A DNA stretch of 43,020 bases from Candidatus Peregrinibacteria bacterium (GTDB taxonomy: Bacteria; Patescibacteriota; Gracilibacteria; UBA1369; JACRIC01). The notes beneath the pieces are model-generated. The model had not been told where the DNA came from, did no database searches, and worked only from the letters and a program-made list of their open reading frames with translations. The stretch's first letter is position 1; each line of letters starts with the position of its first letter. The stretch spans positions 1 to 43,020 of the forward strand of contig JACPHH010000008.1 of NCBI GenBank assembly GCA_016188705.1, read 5' to 3'. A program made the translations under genes and the position numbers. Positions 24,610 to 32,823 of this stretch are shown here, in pieces.

Positions 24610-25590
24610 TTATACTCCTCTTTTATTGCCCCACAGCAAAATATGAAGTCTCGGAGTAAATTGTACGCCAATGCCGCGGCAACGCTTTTTGAGCCATTTT
24701 CCACGTTCCAATACGGCTTCTTTTCGTATTCCTTCAGGCATTAAATAGACATTTTTAAGTGGAATCTTATACTGCTCGCATATATTCAGGGCTTCCAAAA
24801 TATCATTTTCATGCGAAATTACAAATTTATAACTCACATTTTTTCGCAAGAAATTTTTATGCCGAATATCGTCAATCTGATGATTTCTATTTTGAATATT
24901 TTTGTCCTGAAAAAATTTATTTTGAACATCTCTGCTCTGACCATCGTTTTGCTGAACATATTTAGGAAACCCTGATAAATATGATTTCGTTACGAAAATT
25001 GCAAAATTCGAGCGAAAACGCTGAACGACCGACGAAGGCGTATCAGAAAAAGATACGGTGAGGAGGTCTGAAGCGTTTGCAGCCGAATTTTGCAATTTGC
25101 AGTAGTAAGCATATTTATCAGGGTTTCCTTTATCAGGATTTCCTTTGCTACTATCATTACTTTGTATAAACGGCAATATCTTCAACGTATAAGTTCTCGT
25201 CTTTGCGTTTTTCAGTTTAAAACTTACGTTGATTTGGTCAAATGGAAGCTCGGTTTCAATACTTCCGTTGGTTTCGATTTCAAAAAAATATGTCGGCAGC
25301 GCGTTCATTATTTTTCGAATCGCGTCTTGATGCAATAAAGGTTCTCCACCTGTAAAAAGAATATTTCTGCAATGTTTTTCACGGCTCAAATTTTCGATAT
25401 TTTTCAGAAGTTCCGATAGTGTGTATGTTTTGAAATCAAGAAAATCCTTGTGCCAACTGTATTTCGTGTCGCACCAATCGCAGCTAAGATTGCAGAGGGC
25501 AAAGCGAATAAAAATAAATGGTTTTCCAATATTTTTTCCTTCGCCCTGAATTGAAAAAAAAAGATCCGAGACAGATATAAGTTTTTCCAT
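24610..25590 (-). CDS. queE: 7-carboxy-7-deazaguanine synthase (QueE) with an in-frame repeat insertion
   Basis: 326 residues against about 210-245 usual. QueE is the radical-SAM enzyme making 7-carboxy-7-deazaguanine. The cluster motif CNLSCDWC (Cx3CxxC) and the SAM-binding GGEPLL are intact, as are FSIQGEG at the start and NVYLMPEG and RLHILLWGNKRG at the end. Residues about 154-209 are the translation of a complete type A palindrome (24964-25130), followed by about 40 residues of Asn/Gln-rich linker before the family sequence resumes at SYKFVIS. The insertion lies between conserved blocks, so the enzyme may still work. First gene of the que operon. Confidence 0.93.
   Translation of the reverse strand: MEKLISVSDLFFSIQGEGKNIGKPFIFIRFALCNLSCDWCDTKYSWHKDFLDFKTYTLSELLKNIENLSREKHCRNILFTGGEPLLHQDAIRKIMNALPTYFFEIETNGSIETELPFDQINVSFKLKNAKTRTYTLKILPFIQSNDSSKGNPDKGNPDKYAYYCKLQNSAANASDLLTVSFSDTPSSVVQRFRSNFAIFVTKSYLSGFPKYVQQNDGQSRDVQNKFFQDKNIQNRNHQIDDIRHKNFLRKNVSYKFVISHENDILEALNICEQYKIPLKNVYLMPEGIRKEAVLERGKWLKKRCRGIGVQFTPRLHILLWGNKRGV
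24964..25130. repeat. Palindromic element, type A, copy 3, inside the queE coding sequence
   Basis: A full copy with perfect ends, AGGAAACCCTGATAAATATG and its reverse complement. It is read on the minus strand as about 55 residues beginning GNPDKYAYYCKLQ and ending KSYLSGFP. Directly beside it (25131-25144) a partial end is duplicated, giving the GNPDKGNPDK doublet. Confidence 0.92.
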
Positions 25591-25866
25591 TGAATTATCG
25601 TCTTAAAATTCTGAAAATGAATGTTACCATATATCTGTTGTATCACATTTTTTTTTCCGCGCAAGAAGATTGAAAGTTTTTTTTTGACAATAAAAATCCC
25701 TGTGTCTCATAATAAAAACCCTTTAATAGAAATTTTTGGTGAAAAATTTGCAGCTAATTTTGCAAATTGCAGTAGTAAGAACGTTTTTCAGAGGTTTCCA
25801 ATATATTTTTCATAAATTCTACCATAAATGTCCATAAGAATTTTACATATTTTTTAAATTTACAAT
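25591..25866. other. Divergent intergenic region between queE and the liv operon
   Basis: It should contain both promoters. A degraded type C palindrome occupies about 25745-25800. I looked for a preQ1 riboswitch on the queE side and did not see its C-rich loop and A-rich tail. No promoter pair stands out. Confidence 0.5.
25745..25800. repeat. Palindromic element, short type C, copy 3 (left end degraded)
   Basis: GAAAAATTTGCAGCTAATTT, AAATTGCAGTAGTAAGAACG and the right end TTTTTCAGAGGTTTCC match the other short elements. It lies 66 bases before livK, where it may overlap the promoter or leader. Confidence 0.7.
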
Positions 25867-27132
25867 ATGTTCAAAAAACATTGGAAATTGGCTGTTGTAA
25901 TGGCCATTTTTGGAGTGCTCGTCCTGGCGCTCGCGGGTTGTGCGCAAAAAACACAAACCGGCGATGAGACATCCAAGCTTATCAACCCAGATGGGACATC
26001 CAAGGATACTGCTCCAAAGGAAGAAACAGGATCTATTAAAGTCGGCGCGGTGTTTCCTCTTACGGGAGAAGGCGCTGCTTATGGAGTTCCCATGCAGCAA
26101 GTTATCCAGATCGCTCTGGCAAAAGTGAACTCGAATGGAGGCATTAATGGACGAAATCTTGAATTTGTGTGGGAAGACGGAAAATGCAACGGAAACGATT
26201 CAGCCGCTGCAGCTCAAAAGCTCATCAGTATCGATCAAGTTAAAATTATTCTTGGAGGATTTTGCAGTTCGGAAACACTCGGAATAGCTCCGATTGCTGA
26301 GCAGTCAAAAGTAGTCGTTCTTTCTTCGGGCTCAAGTAGTCCTGATATCACCAATGCGGGAGATTATATTTTCCGCAATTATCCTTCAGATTCTTCTCAG
26401 GGGAAAATTATCGCTCAAATTGCGTTCGAAATGGGGCTTAAAAAAGCAGGTCTCTTAACAGAACAGAATGATTATACCTTTGGTATATCGAAAGTTTTTA
26501 AGAGTACTTTTGAAGCAAACGGCGGCACGGTCATTGAACAAACATTCCTTCCCACGGACAGCGATTTCAAAACGCAAATTTTGAAACTCAAGAGTGAAAA
26601 GGTCGACATGATTTTTATAAATCCGCAAACGCCGACAAAAGGCGATCTTCTTTTGAAACAACTGCAGGAACAGGGTTTGAAGGCTCAACTTTTTGCAAAT
26701 GATGTCGTTATGGGTTGGACCGAGAGTCTTACTCGTTATAAAGATTACGTGGAAGGTATGATTGGAGCTGAAGCAAGTTACCAAAAGGATAGCGCCGAGT
26801 TTCTAGAATTGGCGGCGAAATATAAAGAAGCAACGGGCAAGCCTGATCTTGATTATGCGGCTTATTCCTCAACGACCTATGATGCGGTTATGATTATTGC
26901 CGAAGGTTTGAAGCAGGTTGGAAATGACGCGGAGGCTTTCAAGGCTTTTCTCTATGGAATCAAAAATCGAGAAGGTCTTGCGGGAACGCTTACGATTGAT
27001 GCAAATGGAGATCCTCTTTCCGGACACAAGCCTGAAATTGTAAAAAATGGCAAAACCGAACCGTATGTGAGTACCATTGCTCAGCCAAGCGCTACGCAAC
27101 CAGCGCAGGATGTGCCGGGTTCATCGACGTAG
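25867..27132 (+). CDS. livK: Branched-chain amino acid ABC transporter, substrate-binding lipoprotein
   Basis: 421 residues. The N-terminus is a lipoprotein signal peptide with lipobox LAGC (Cys near 25), so the protein is anchored outside the membrane. From residue about 55 it is a type I periplasmic-binding fold of the Leu/Ile/Val family (VGAVFPLTGEGAAYG, then NGGINGRNLEF, both hallmarks). A Ser/Pro/Gln-rich tail follows. It captures amino acids for the LivHMGF importer encoded just downstream. The exact ligand cannot be read from the sequence. It is the first gene of the operon; livH follows 10 bases on. Confidence 0.92.
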   Translation: MFKKHWKLAVVMAIFGVLVLALAGCAQKTQTGDETSKLINPDGTSKDTAPKEETGSIKVGAVFPLTGEGAAYGVPMQQVIQIALAKVNSNGGINGRNLEFVWEDGKCNGNDSAAAAQKLISIDQVKIILGGFCSSETLGIAPIAEQSKVVVLSSGSSSPDITNAGDYIFRNYPSDSSQGKIIAQIAFEMGLKKAGLLTEQNDYTFGISKVFKSTFEANGGTVIEQTFLPTDSDFKTQILKLKSEKVDMIFINPQTPTKGDLLLKQLQEQGLKAQLFANDVVMGWTESLTRYKDYVEGMIGAEASYQKDSAEFLELAAKYKEATGKPDLDYAAYSSTTYDAVMIIAEGLKQVGNDAEAFKAFLYGIKNREGLAGTLTIDANGDPLSGHKPEIVKNGKTEPYVSTIAQPSATQPAQDVPGSST

Positions 27133-27142
27133 TGGATTTTTT

Positions 27143-28030
27143 ATGAATATTGTATTCCAAGTTATCATTTTTTCTCTCGTGGCAACCAGTGTTTACGCGC
27201 TTGTTGCCGCGGGACTTACCTTGACATTTGGAACATTGGAATTTATTAATTTCGCTCATGGAGATATGGCGATGACTGGCGCTTTCCTTTTTTTTGCGCT
27301 CTATTCTGGCTTGCATTGGCCTCTTTTTTTGAGTTTTGCTCTGACTCTTTTCGGTATTACTTTTTTGGGTATTTTTATTGAAAAAACCACCTTTCGACCC
27401 GTTCGTGATAAGCAAGAATTTATACCGCTCATTCTTTCAATCGGAGTGAGCATTATTCTCGTTTCCACTGTTACTATGATTTTTGGCGGAGGCAGCCAAA
27501 CGTATATTGAGGCTGCTCCAACAATATTTCACCTCATGCAAGATTCCGTTATTACCCTTCCTCAGGTGCTGATAATTATAACCTCTTGTATCGTTATCGC
27601 CGGTCTTTTTCTTTTTTTGCGGATGACTAAAATCGGTAAAGCCATTCGAGCGGTTTCCGATAATAAAATGGTGGCTTCCATTTTAGGCATTGACGTGAAT
27701 AAAACCATAATGATGACATTTGCGCTGGCTTCATTTCTTGCTGCGCTTGGCGGGATTCTTGTGGCGTTTGATCAAAATCTTTCACCGCGCATGGGTCTTG
27801 CCCTGAGTATCAAAGTGTTTGCCGCGATTACTCTCGGCGGTGTCGGCAATCTTTTCGGAGCGGTGATTGGCGCGTTCATTATTGGGTTTACGGAAAATTT
27901 TCTTATCGCTTATACTTCGGTTCCCGGGAGTTTCAAAGAAGCTTTTGTTTTTATGATTCTTATTTTTGTTCTTCTTTTCAGGCCTTACGGGCTTTTTGGA
28001 GGGAAAAAAGAGGAGATGGAATCACGTTAG
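27143..28030 (+). CDS. livH: Branched-chain amino acid ABC transporter permease LivH
   Basis: 295 residues, about eight hydrophobic segments. Family markers are ALVAAGLTLTFGTLEFINFAHGD near the N-terminus (first part of the LivH signature) and GVGNLFGAVIGAFIIGF near the C-terminus. It forms half of the membrane channel with LivM. The ATG at 27143 is preceded by GGATTTTTT, and the frame upstream runs into livK, so the internal start is right. The TAG stop (28028-28030) touches the first base of a type B palindrome that separates it from livM. Confidence 0.93.
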   Translation: MNIVFQVIIFSLVATSVYALVAAGLTLTFGTLEFINFAHGDMAMTGAFLFFALYSGLHWPLFLSFALTLFGITFLGIFIEKTTFRPVRDKQEFIPLILSIGVSIILVSTVTMIFGGGSQTYIEAAPTIFHLMQDSVITLPQVLIIITSCIVIAGLFLFLRMTKIGKAIRAVSDNKMVASILGIDVNKTIMMTFALASFLAALGGILVAFDQNLSPRMGLALSIKVFAAITLGGVGNLFGAVIGAFIIGFTENFLIAYTSVPGSFKEAFVFMILIFVLLFRPYGLFGGKKEEMESR

Positions 28031-28193
28031 GGAACCTCTGAAAAACGTAACTTCGTAACGAAATTTTACCATGTTGAGCGAAGAATGTGAAAAGCGACGA
28101 AGGCGTATCAGATAAGATACGTTGAGGAGCTTTGAACATTTTGCAGCCAACATGGTAAAATTGCAGTAGATGGTACGTTTTTCAGAGGTTCCT
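28030..28193. repeat. Palindromic element, type B, copy 1 (livH-livM gap)
   Basis: Ends GGAACCTCTGAAAAACGT and ACGTTTTTCAGAGGTTCC; inner arms TTTTACCATGTTG and CAACATGGTAAAA; centre GCGTATCAGATAAGATACG. The centre and the blocks GAGCGAA, GCAGCC and TTGCAGTAG are shared with type A, so both belong to one superfamily. It lies inside the liv operon and would fold as a long mRNA hairpin. Confidence 0.88.
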
Positions 28194-28248
28194 TAGTTTT
28201 TCCGTCAGTCTTGATTTTTTTTCCGCCGTTAAATTTTTTTTGAATCGT

Positions 28249-29148
28249 ATGGAATATATTTTTCACATTTTGAGCCTTATGTGCATTTATGCCATTCTCG
28301 CTCTTTCAATGAATTTTATTGTGGGGTATCTCGGCATTCTGAACCTCGGATTTGCCGCGTTTTATGGCATTGGAGCCTATACCTTCGCCATTCTTGTTCG
28401 CGGCATCGCGATCAGCGGACATTTTATTCAGCTTTCTTTTCTTGCTTCGTTTTTTACGGCGGGCATAGTATCAGCTTTTTTTGGACTGCTTCTTGCTCTC
28501 CCTACGATACGGCTCAAATCGCATTATATGGCGATTTCCACACTGGGTTTTCTCATGATCATTCACGGACTTTTTATCAATCTGCCCAATCTTACGCGGG
28601 GCGCTCTCGGTATTCCAGGCATCCCGCGACCGATAATTTTTGGTTTCTCTTTTTTTACGCTTCAGAGTTTTTTTCTGCTTTCTTTCATTTTCTTTTTGAT
28701 GGTCGGTTTTATTTTGCATCGAATCCTGCATTCTCCTTTCGGAAAACTTATCGAGGCCATTCGAGAAGATGAAACCGCGGTAAAGTCACTCGGTAAACAT
28801 ACGGTTTTCTATAAAATTCAGGCTTTTATTGTGAGTTCTTTTTTCGCGGGAATTGGAGGCGCTCTTCTCGCCAGTCTTTTGGGCTATATTAACCCATGGA
28901 ATTTTAATGTCGATGAACTTTTGAAAACACTGGCCATGGTTATTGTTGGAGGAATGGCTTCTTTTTGGGGCAGTATTGTCGGGGCTATTCTTATTATTCT
29001 TCTTCCGGAGCCGCTTCGGTTGCTTCATCTTCCTCCTGGAATAGTCGGGCCGCTACGTTATGCGCTCTACGGACTGATTATTATTCTTTTTATGATTTTT
29101 CGGCCTAATGGTATTTTAGGAAAACGAACAAATATTTTTTCAAAGTAA
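28249..29148 (+). CDS. livM: Branched-chain amino acid ABC transporter permease LivM
   Basis: 299 residues, about eight to nine hydrophobic segments. LivM markers: LSMNFIVGYLGILNLGFAAFYGIGAY near the start, AIREDETAVKSLG (cytoplasmic coupling loop contacting the ATPases) and GGMASFWGSIVGA near the end. It pairs with LivH. I start at the ATG of MEYIFH; a TTG three codons earlier is possible. The start follows a T-run with no Shine-Dalgarno motif. A 163-base palindrome separates it from livH. Confidence 0.93.
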   Translation: MEYIFHILSLMCIYAILALSMNFIVGYLGILNLGFAAFYGIGAYTFAILVRGIAISGHFIQLSFLASFFTAGIVSAFFGLLLALPTIRLKSHYMAISTLGFLMIIHGLFINLPNLTRGALGIPGIPRPIIFGFSFFTLQSFFLLSFIFFLMVGFILHRILHSPFGKLIEAIREDETAVKSLGKHTVFYKIQAFIVSSFFAGIGGALLASLLGYINPWNFNVDELLKTLAMVIVGGMASFWGSIVGAILIILLPEPLRLLHLPPGIVGPLRYALYGLIIILFMIFRPNGILGKRTNIFSK

Positions 29149-29166
29149 TTTTTTTTTTAGCTTCTT

Positions 29167-29943
29167 ATGCATATTTTGGAAGCACGTAATGTATCGAAGG
29201 CATTTGGCGGAGTCAAAGCGGTTGACTCCGCGTCGTTTTCTGTAGTTCGCGGTTCTATCACGGGCCTTATTGGTCCGAACGGAGCAGGAAAAACAACGAT
29301 GTTTCATATTCTTTCAGGATTCATGACTCCCGATGACGGATCCATTATTTTTGACGGACGAAATATTACGAATCATCCACCGCATAAACGATCTCGATTG
29401 GGAATGAGTCGAAGTTTTCAATCCATTCGTCTTTTTCCCGAACTTCGCGTTTTGGACAATCTTGTTCTAGCTTTTGATGAAAATAGAGACCGGCTGATCG
29501 ATGCTTTTTTACCGTATAAACATGACCAAAGGAGACTTGAAAAAAAGGCTCTTGTACTCCTTGAAACTGTCGGCCTCGCGGAAAAAGCTTTTTTCAAAGC
29601 CTATGAACTTTCCTACGGGCAGCAAAAACTTCTCGCGCTTTTGCGTACGCAAGCGCGAAAAGCCAAACTTGTGCTTCTCGATGAACCCACCGCGGGCATC
29701 AATCCGACGATGATTCAAAAAATCACCAAACTTATTCGCGCTTTTCGAGATAATGGCGTTACTTTTTTCATTGTCGAACATAATATGTCTTTTATTATGG
29801 AACTTTGTGAAACTGTTATTGTCATGGATAATGGTAAAAAAATTGCCGAAGGTTCTCCAAAAACCATTCAAAGGGATCCAAAAGTGCTTGAAGCCTATCT
29901 TGGAAAAAGAAATCACCGCGTCCATACTGCAAATAACCGATAA
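29167..29943 (+). CDS. livG: Branched-chain amino acid ABC transporter ATP-binding protein LivG
   Basis: 258 residues. Walker A GPNGAGKTT, ABC signature LSYGQQKLL (a common LivG variant of LSGGQ), Walker B LVLLDEPTAGINP and the switch His in VEHNMSF. The GMSRSFQSIRLFPELRVLDN block (Q-loop) is typical of LivG. It powers import with LivF at the inner face of the membrane. The gene begins 18 bases after livM. Confidence 0.95.
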   Translation: MHILEARNVSKAFGGVKAVDSASFSVVRGSITGLIGPNGAGKTTMFHILSGFMTPDDGSIIFDGRNITNHPPHKRSRLGMSRSFQSIRLFPELRVLDNLVLAFDENRDRLIDAFLPYKHDQRRLEKKALVLLETVGLAEKAFFKAYELSYGQQKLLALLRTQARKAKLVLLDEPTAGINPTMIQKITKLIRAFRDNGVTFFIVEHNMSFIMELCETVIVMDNGKKIAEGSPKTIQRDPKVLEAYLGKRNHRVHTANNR

Positions 29944-30018
29944 AATTTTACTTTTTCATTCATGGTGATGCGATCAAAAACAATGTTTTCTCTCCATGAT
30001 TAAATGTAACACTCTTTC

Positions 30019-30732
30019 ATGCTTTCAATCACTTCTCTCAGCGCGGGATACGCCGCGGCTCCCGATGTCATTAAAAATATTCACATAGACGTGAAAGAAG
30101 CTGAAATGGTCTCGATTATCGGACCAAATGGAGCGGGAAAATCAACGATTTTACGCAGTATTTTCGGTTTTACTCGTGTCAGTTCCGGATCGATTCTTTT
30201 CTATGGCGAAGAATGTATCGGACTCAAGCCTCAAGGCATTGTTCGTAAAGGAATCGGGTATGTTCCGCAGGGTCGAAGCGTTTTTCCATCGATGACGGTT
30301 CGTGAAAATTTGGAAATGGGCGCTTTTACGCTGTCAAATCGTGTCGATGTTGAACACGGATTTTCTTCGGTTTATAGCCAATTTCCGATACTTTTTAAAA
30401 AAAGAAATATCATGACGCGAAATCTTTCCGGCGGCGAGCAGCAAATGGTGGCGCTCGGCAGAGCTCTTATGCTTCATCCAAAGCTTCTTCTTCTCGACGA
30501 GCCTTCCATTGGACTTTCTCCAAAAATTACGCAAGAAGTTTTTGAAAAATGTCGGGATATTTGCCGTTCTGGAACCGCGATTCTCATGGTGGAACAAAAC
30601 GCGCATATGGCTCTCGAATACAGCAATCGCGGTTACGTCCTCGAACTTGGCGAAAATCGTTTGGAAGGCAGCGCGTCCTCACTTCTTCATGATAAAAAAG
30701 TCGCCGAACTTTATTTGGGAAAATCAATGTGA
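30019..30732 (+). CDS. livF: Branched-chain amino acid ABC transporter ATP-binding protein LivF
   Basis: 237 residues, full length. Walker A GPNGAGKST, Q-loop in YVPQGRSVFPSMTVRENL (LivF hallmark), signature LSGGEQQMVALGRAL, Walker B LLLLDEPSIGLSP and H-loop VEQNAH. It is the partner of LivG and the last gene of livKHMGF. It follows livG after 75 bases. A type B palindrome and then a terminator lie downstream. Confidence 0.95.
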   Translation: MLSITSLSAGYAAAPDVIKNIHIDVKEAEMVSIIGPNGAGKSTILRSIFGFTRVSSGSILFYGEECIGLKPQGIVRKGIGYVPQGRSVFPSMTVRENLEMGAFTLSNRVDVEHGFSSVYSQFPILFKKRNIMTRNLSGGEQQMVALGRALMLHPKLLLLDEPSIGLSPKITQEVFEKCRDICRSGTAILMVEQNAHMALEYSNRGYVLELGENRLEGSASSLLHDKKVAELYLGKSM

Positions 30733-30741
30733 ACTCTGTAA

Positions 30742-30960
30742 AGGAACCTCTGAAAAACGTAACTTCGTAACGAAATTTTACCATGTTGAGCGAAAAATGT
30801 AAAAAGCGACGAATTTCGGGGTCCCCGTTCTGGACTGAGCGAAGCGAGGGAAGAATGGGGTGAAGGAGGCGTATCAGATAAGATACGCTCAAGGAGCTTT
30901 GAACATTTTACAGCCGACATGGTAAAATTGCAGTAGATGGTACGTTTTTCAGAGGTTCCT
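30742..30960. repeat. Palindromic element, type B, copy 2, with a nested insertion
   Basis: Ends and core as in copy 1, but about 54 bases (30814-30867) are inserted between GACGAA and GGCGTATC. The insert has its own inverted repeat (CCCCGTTCT with AGAATGGGG) around CTGAGCGAAGCGAG, reminiscent of the loop of type D. The element lies just after livF. Confidence 0.85.
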
Positions 30961-31024
30961 AAAAAGAAAGGGAGCGTCCCGACTCACGCATGTAGCGTGA
31001 GGAGGGATTGCTCTCTTTCTTTTT
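30961..31024. repeat. Long hairpin downstream of the liv operon
   Basis: AAAAGAAAGGGAGCGTCCC pairs with GGGATTGCTCTCTTTCTTTT and encloses a second perfect stem CTCACGC/GCGTGAG. The right arm ends in T-rich sequence. It could be a terminator active on both strands or another palindromic repeat. Confidence 0.55.
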
Positions 31025-31043
31025 ATGGATTAAGTGGCTTTCC

Positions 31044-31066
31044 GCTTTCTCCCGAAAGCATTTTTT
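31044..31066 (+). terminator. Rho-independent terminator between liv operon and the next gene
   Basis: Perfect 6-bp stem GCTTTC/GAAAGC with the 4-base loop TCCC, followed after one A by six T residues. It is placed to end the liv transcript about 28 bases before the next gene. Confidence 0.65.
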
Positions 31067-31093
31067 GCTATGGTGCTTACGTGAAGATTTTGT

Positions 31094-31870
31094 ATGAAAC
31101 GATTTAAAATTCTTCTTTTAAATACGGGATATTGCGTGGGAGTTAATGGTTCTCGGAGCCAGTATGTTCGTTATTGTTACCGTTATCTTTTTTGTTCACG
31201 GCGCATACAACGGCAAGTTATTCATGACATCGATTCGCTTATCGCAAAGGAAAATCCCGACCTTTGCTGTTTCATTGAGCTGCACAAAGAATCAAATATT
31301 TTGAGGCGATTTAATCAACTGCAAGCGCTTTTAGATAAAGAATACCGATTTTATCATATGGCCAATAAGTATGGTGAACGTGGGATTTTGAGTCGCGCTC
31401 CGGTTTTTCGTCAGAATACAAACGGTTTTATGGCTAAAAAAGAACTTTTTTTTCGAAGGCATTATTTTCGATCAGGCCGAAAAAAACTTCTTTATGAAAT
31501 TATTTTGGAAAACGATATTCATCTTTTCATGGCGCATTTTTCTTTGAAAAAAGAAGTGCGCGAGCGTCAGTTCGTTCAGTTAAAAAATCTTATTCAAGGG
31601 AAAAAACGTATTATCATTTGCGGCGATTTTAATATTTTTCATGGCTACGAAGAACTCAAACCATTATTGGAAACAGGAAATCTTGAGGTGATGAATTCTT
31701 CCGACCAGAAAACCTTTCCCTCATGTCATCCTAAGCGATATTTCGACCTCTTTATTTGTTCAAAAGATATCAAAATTACGAATTTTAAGGTGCTTCGGCA
31801 TATTTGTGTTTCTGATCATTTGCCCGTTATTATGGAATTCGCAGTAAGAAAAAGAGTGAAACATTATTAA
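31094..31870 (+). CDS. Endonuclease/exonuclease/phosphatase-fold protein
   Basis: 258 residues. The family motifs appear in order: the N-terminal Asn in LLLNTGY, the metal-binding Glu in CCFIELHKES, the catalytic CGDFNIFHG, and SDHLPVIMEF at the C-terminus (His of the active site). Such enzymes hydrolyse phosphodiester or phosphomonoester bonds in nucleic acids, phosphoinositides or sphingolipids; the substrate is not evident. No signal peptide is seen, so it is cytoplasmic. Basic in its first half. It stands alone between a terminator and the K+ channel gene. Confidence 0.82.
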   Translation: MKRFKILLLNTGYCVGVNGSRSQYVRYCYRYLFCSRRIQRQVIHDIDSLIAKENPDLCCFIELHKESNILRRFNQLQALLDKEYRFYHMANKYGERGILSRAPVFRQNTNGFMAKKELFFRRHYFRSGRKKLLYEIILENDIHLFMAHFSLKKEVRERQFVQLKNLIQGKKRIIICGDFNIFHGYEELKPLLETGNLEVMNSSDQKTFPSCHPKRYFDLFICSKDIKITNFKVLRHICVSDHLPVIMEFAVRKRVKHY

Positions 31871-31934
31871 AAAATACTGGAAAAAAGAATGAAAATATGG
31901 TAAAATAATATGAAAATAAAACAAAAAATAACTT

Positions 31935-32795
31935 ATGAAAAGACAAAAATACGATGTGCTCCGTTACAAAATTGATCATTTTCTTCAACAAGGTTTTGCC
32001 AACGAGGAGTCAAAAACCTACAGAATCATCAATGACATTATTGTCCTCCTTATTTTCTTTTCCATCGCGTCCATTGTGGCGGCGTCCGTGGAAACATTTT
32101 ATCTCGCGCATCAGACATTTTTTGACGTTTCGGAAAATATCGTGGTCGGAATCTTTACCCTAGAGTATATAGCCAATGTGTACGTGGCGCAGAAAAAAAC
32201 ATCCTATATTTTTGGAGTGTGGGGTATTATTGATTTTCTCGCCATCGCGCCGTCATTTTTCAATCTCATTGATCTTAGGAGCATCAAAGTTGTTAGAGTG
32301 CTCAGAGTCTTGAGATTTTTACGGCTCATGAGGCTTCTCAAATTGGCGAAACATGCCACCAATAAGTATAAAGAAAGCAAAGAAACAAAATTCGACACGC
32401 TCAAGATGGACCTTCAAATTTATTTTATCGCGCTTTTTTCAGTCCTCGTGATTTTTTCAACCCTGATGTATTATGCTGAAAAAAATGTCGAAGGAACGGC
32501 TTTTACTTCGATTCCCCAAGCCATGTGGTGGTGCATTGTGACGATAACGACCGTGGGTTATGGAGACATGTATCCAGTGACGGTTTTAGGGAGAATGATC
32601 GCAGGCGTTACCATGCTTTGCGGTCTCGCGCTCTTCGGTTTGCTCACCAATGTCATTGGAAAATCCATGATGTCATCGCTTTTTGGGACATCAGATCTTG
32701 AGGCACCTCTGAAAAACGCAATTTCGGAAAGGAAAATGCAAAGATTCGAGCGAAAACGCGAAGTAAAAAGGACGAATAAAAGCAAAAAAGATTAA
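31935..32795 (+). CDS. Voltage-gated potassium channel
   Basis: 286 residues with the Kv layout: S1-S3 hydrophobic segments, an S4 with regularly spaced Arg (VVRVLRVLRFLRLMRLLKLA), S5, a pore helix and the K+ selectivity filter TTVGYGDMYP, then S6. Bacterial Kv channels of this kind set membrane potential or K+ flow. The last about 30 residues, from APLKNAISERK to the stop, are encoded by a degenerate palindromic element (32700-32821), which also supplies the stop codon. The extra tail is strongly basic and likely cytoplasmic. Confidence 0.92.
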   Translation: MKRQKYDVLRYKIDHFLQQGFANEESKTYRIINDIIVLLIFFSIASIVAASVETFYLAHQTFFDVSENIVVGIFTLEYIANVYVAQKKTSYIFGVWGIIDFLAIAPSFFNLIDLRSIKVVRVLRVLRFLRLMRLLKLAKHATNKYKESKETKFDTLKMDLQIYFIALFSVLVIFSTLMYYAEKNVEGTAFTSIPQAMWWCIVTITTVGYGDMYPVTVLGRMIAGVTMLCGLALFGLLTNVIGKSMMSSLFGTSDLEAPLKNAISERKMQRFERKREVKRTNKSKKD

Positions 32796-32821
32796 CGAAA
32801 CCACGTTTTTCAGAGGTTCCT
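32700..32821. repeat. Palindromic element, divergent type B, forming the 3' end of the channel gene
   Basis: Ends GGCACCTCTGAAAAACG and CGTTTTTCAGAGGTTCC match the type B ends. The interior keeps CGAGCGAAAACGC but has lost the central hairpin. The channel reading frame enters it and stops inside at 32793-32795. The convergent gene on the other strand ends just beyond it. Confidence 0.78.
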
Positions 32822-32823
32822 TT

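Noticed and set aside
25591-25866. preQ1 riboswitch in front of queE
   Set aside because: The C-rich loop and A-rich tail of the class I aptamer are not visible, and I could not build the pseudoknot.
30584-30920. Minus-strand reading frames of about 70-100 codons over livF and the following repeat
   Set aside because: They come from the open frames of the type B element and its flank, not from a separate gene.
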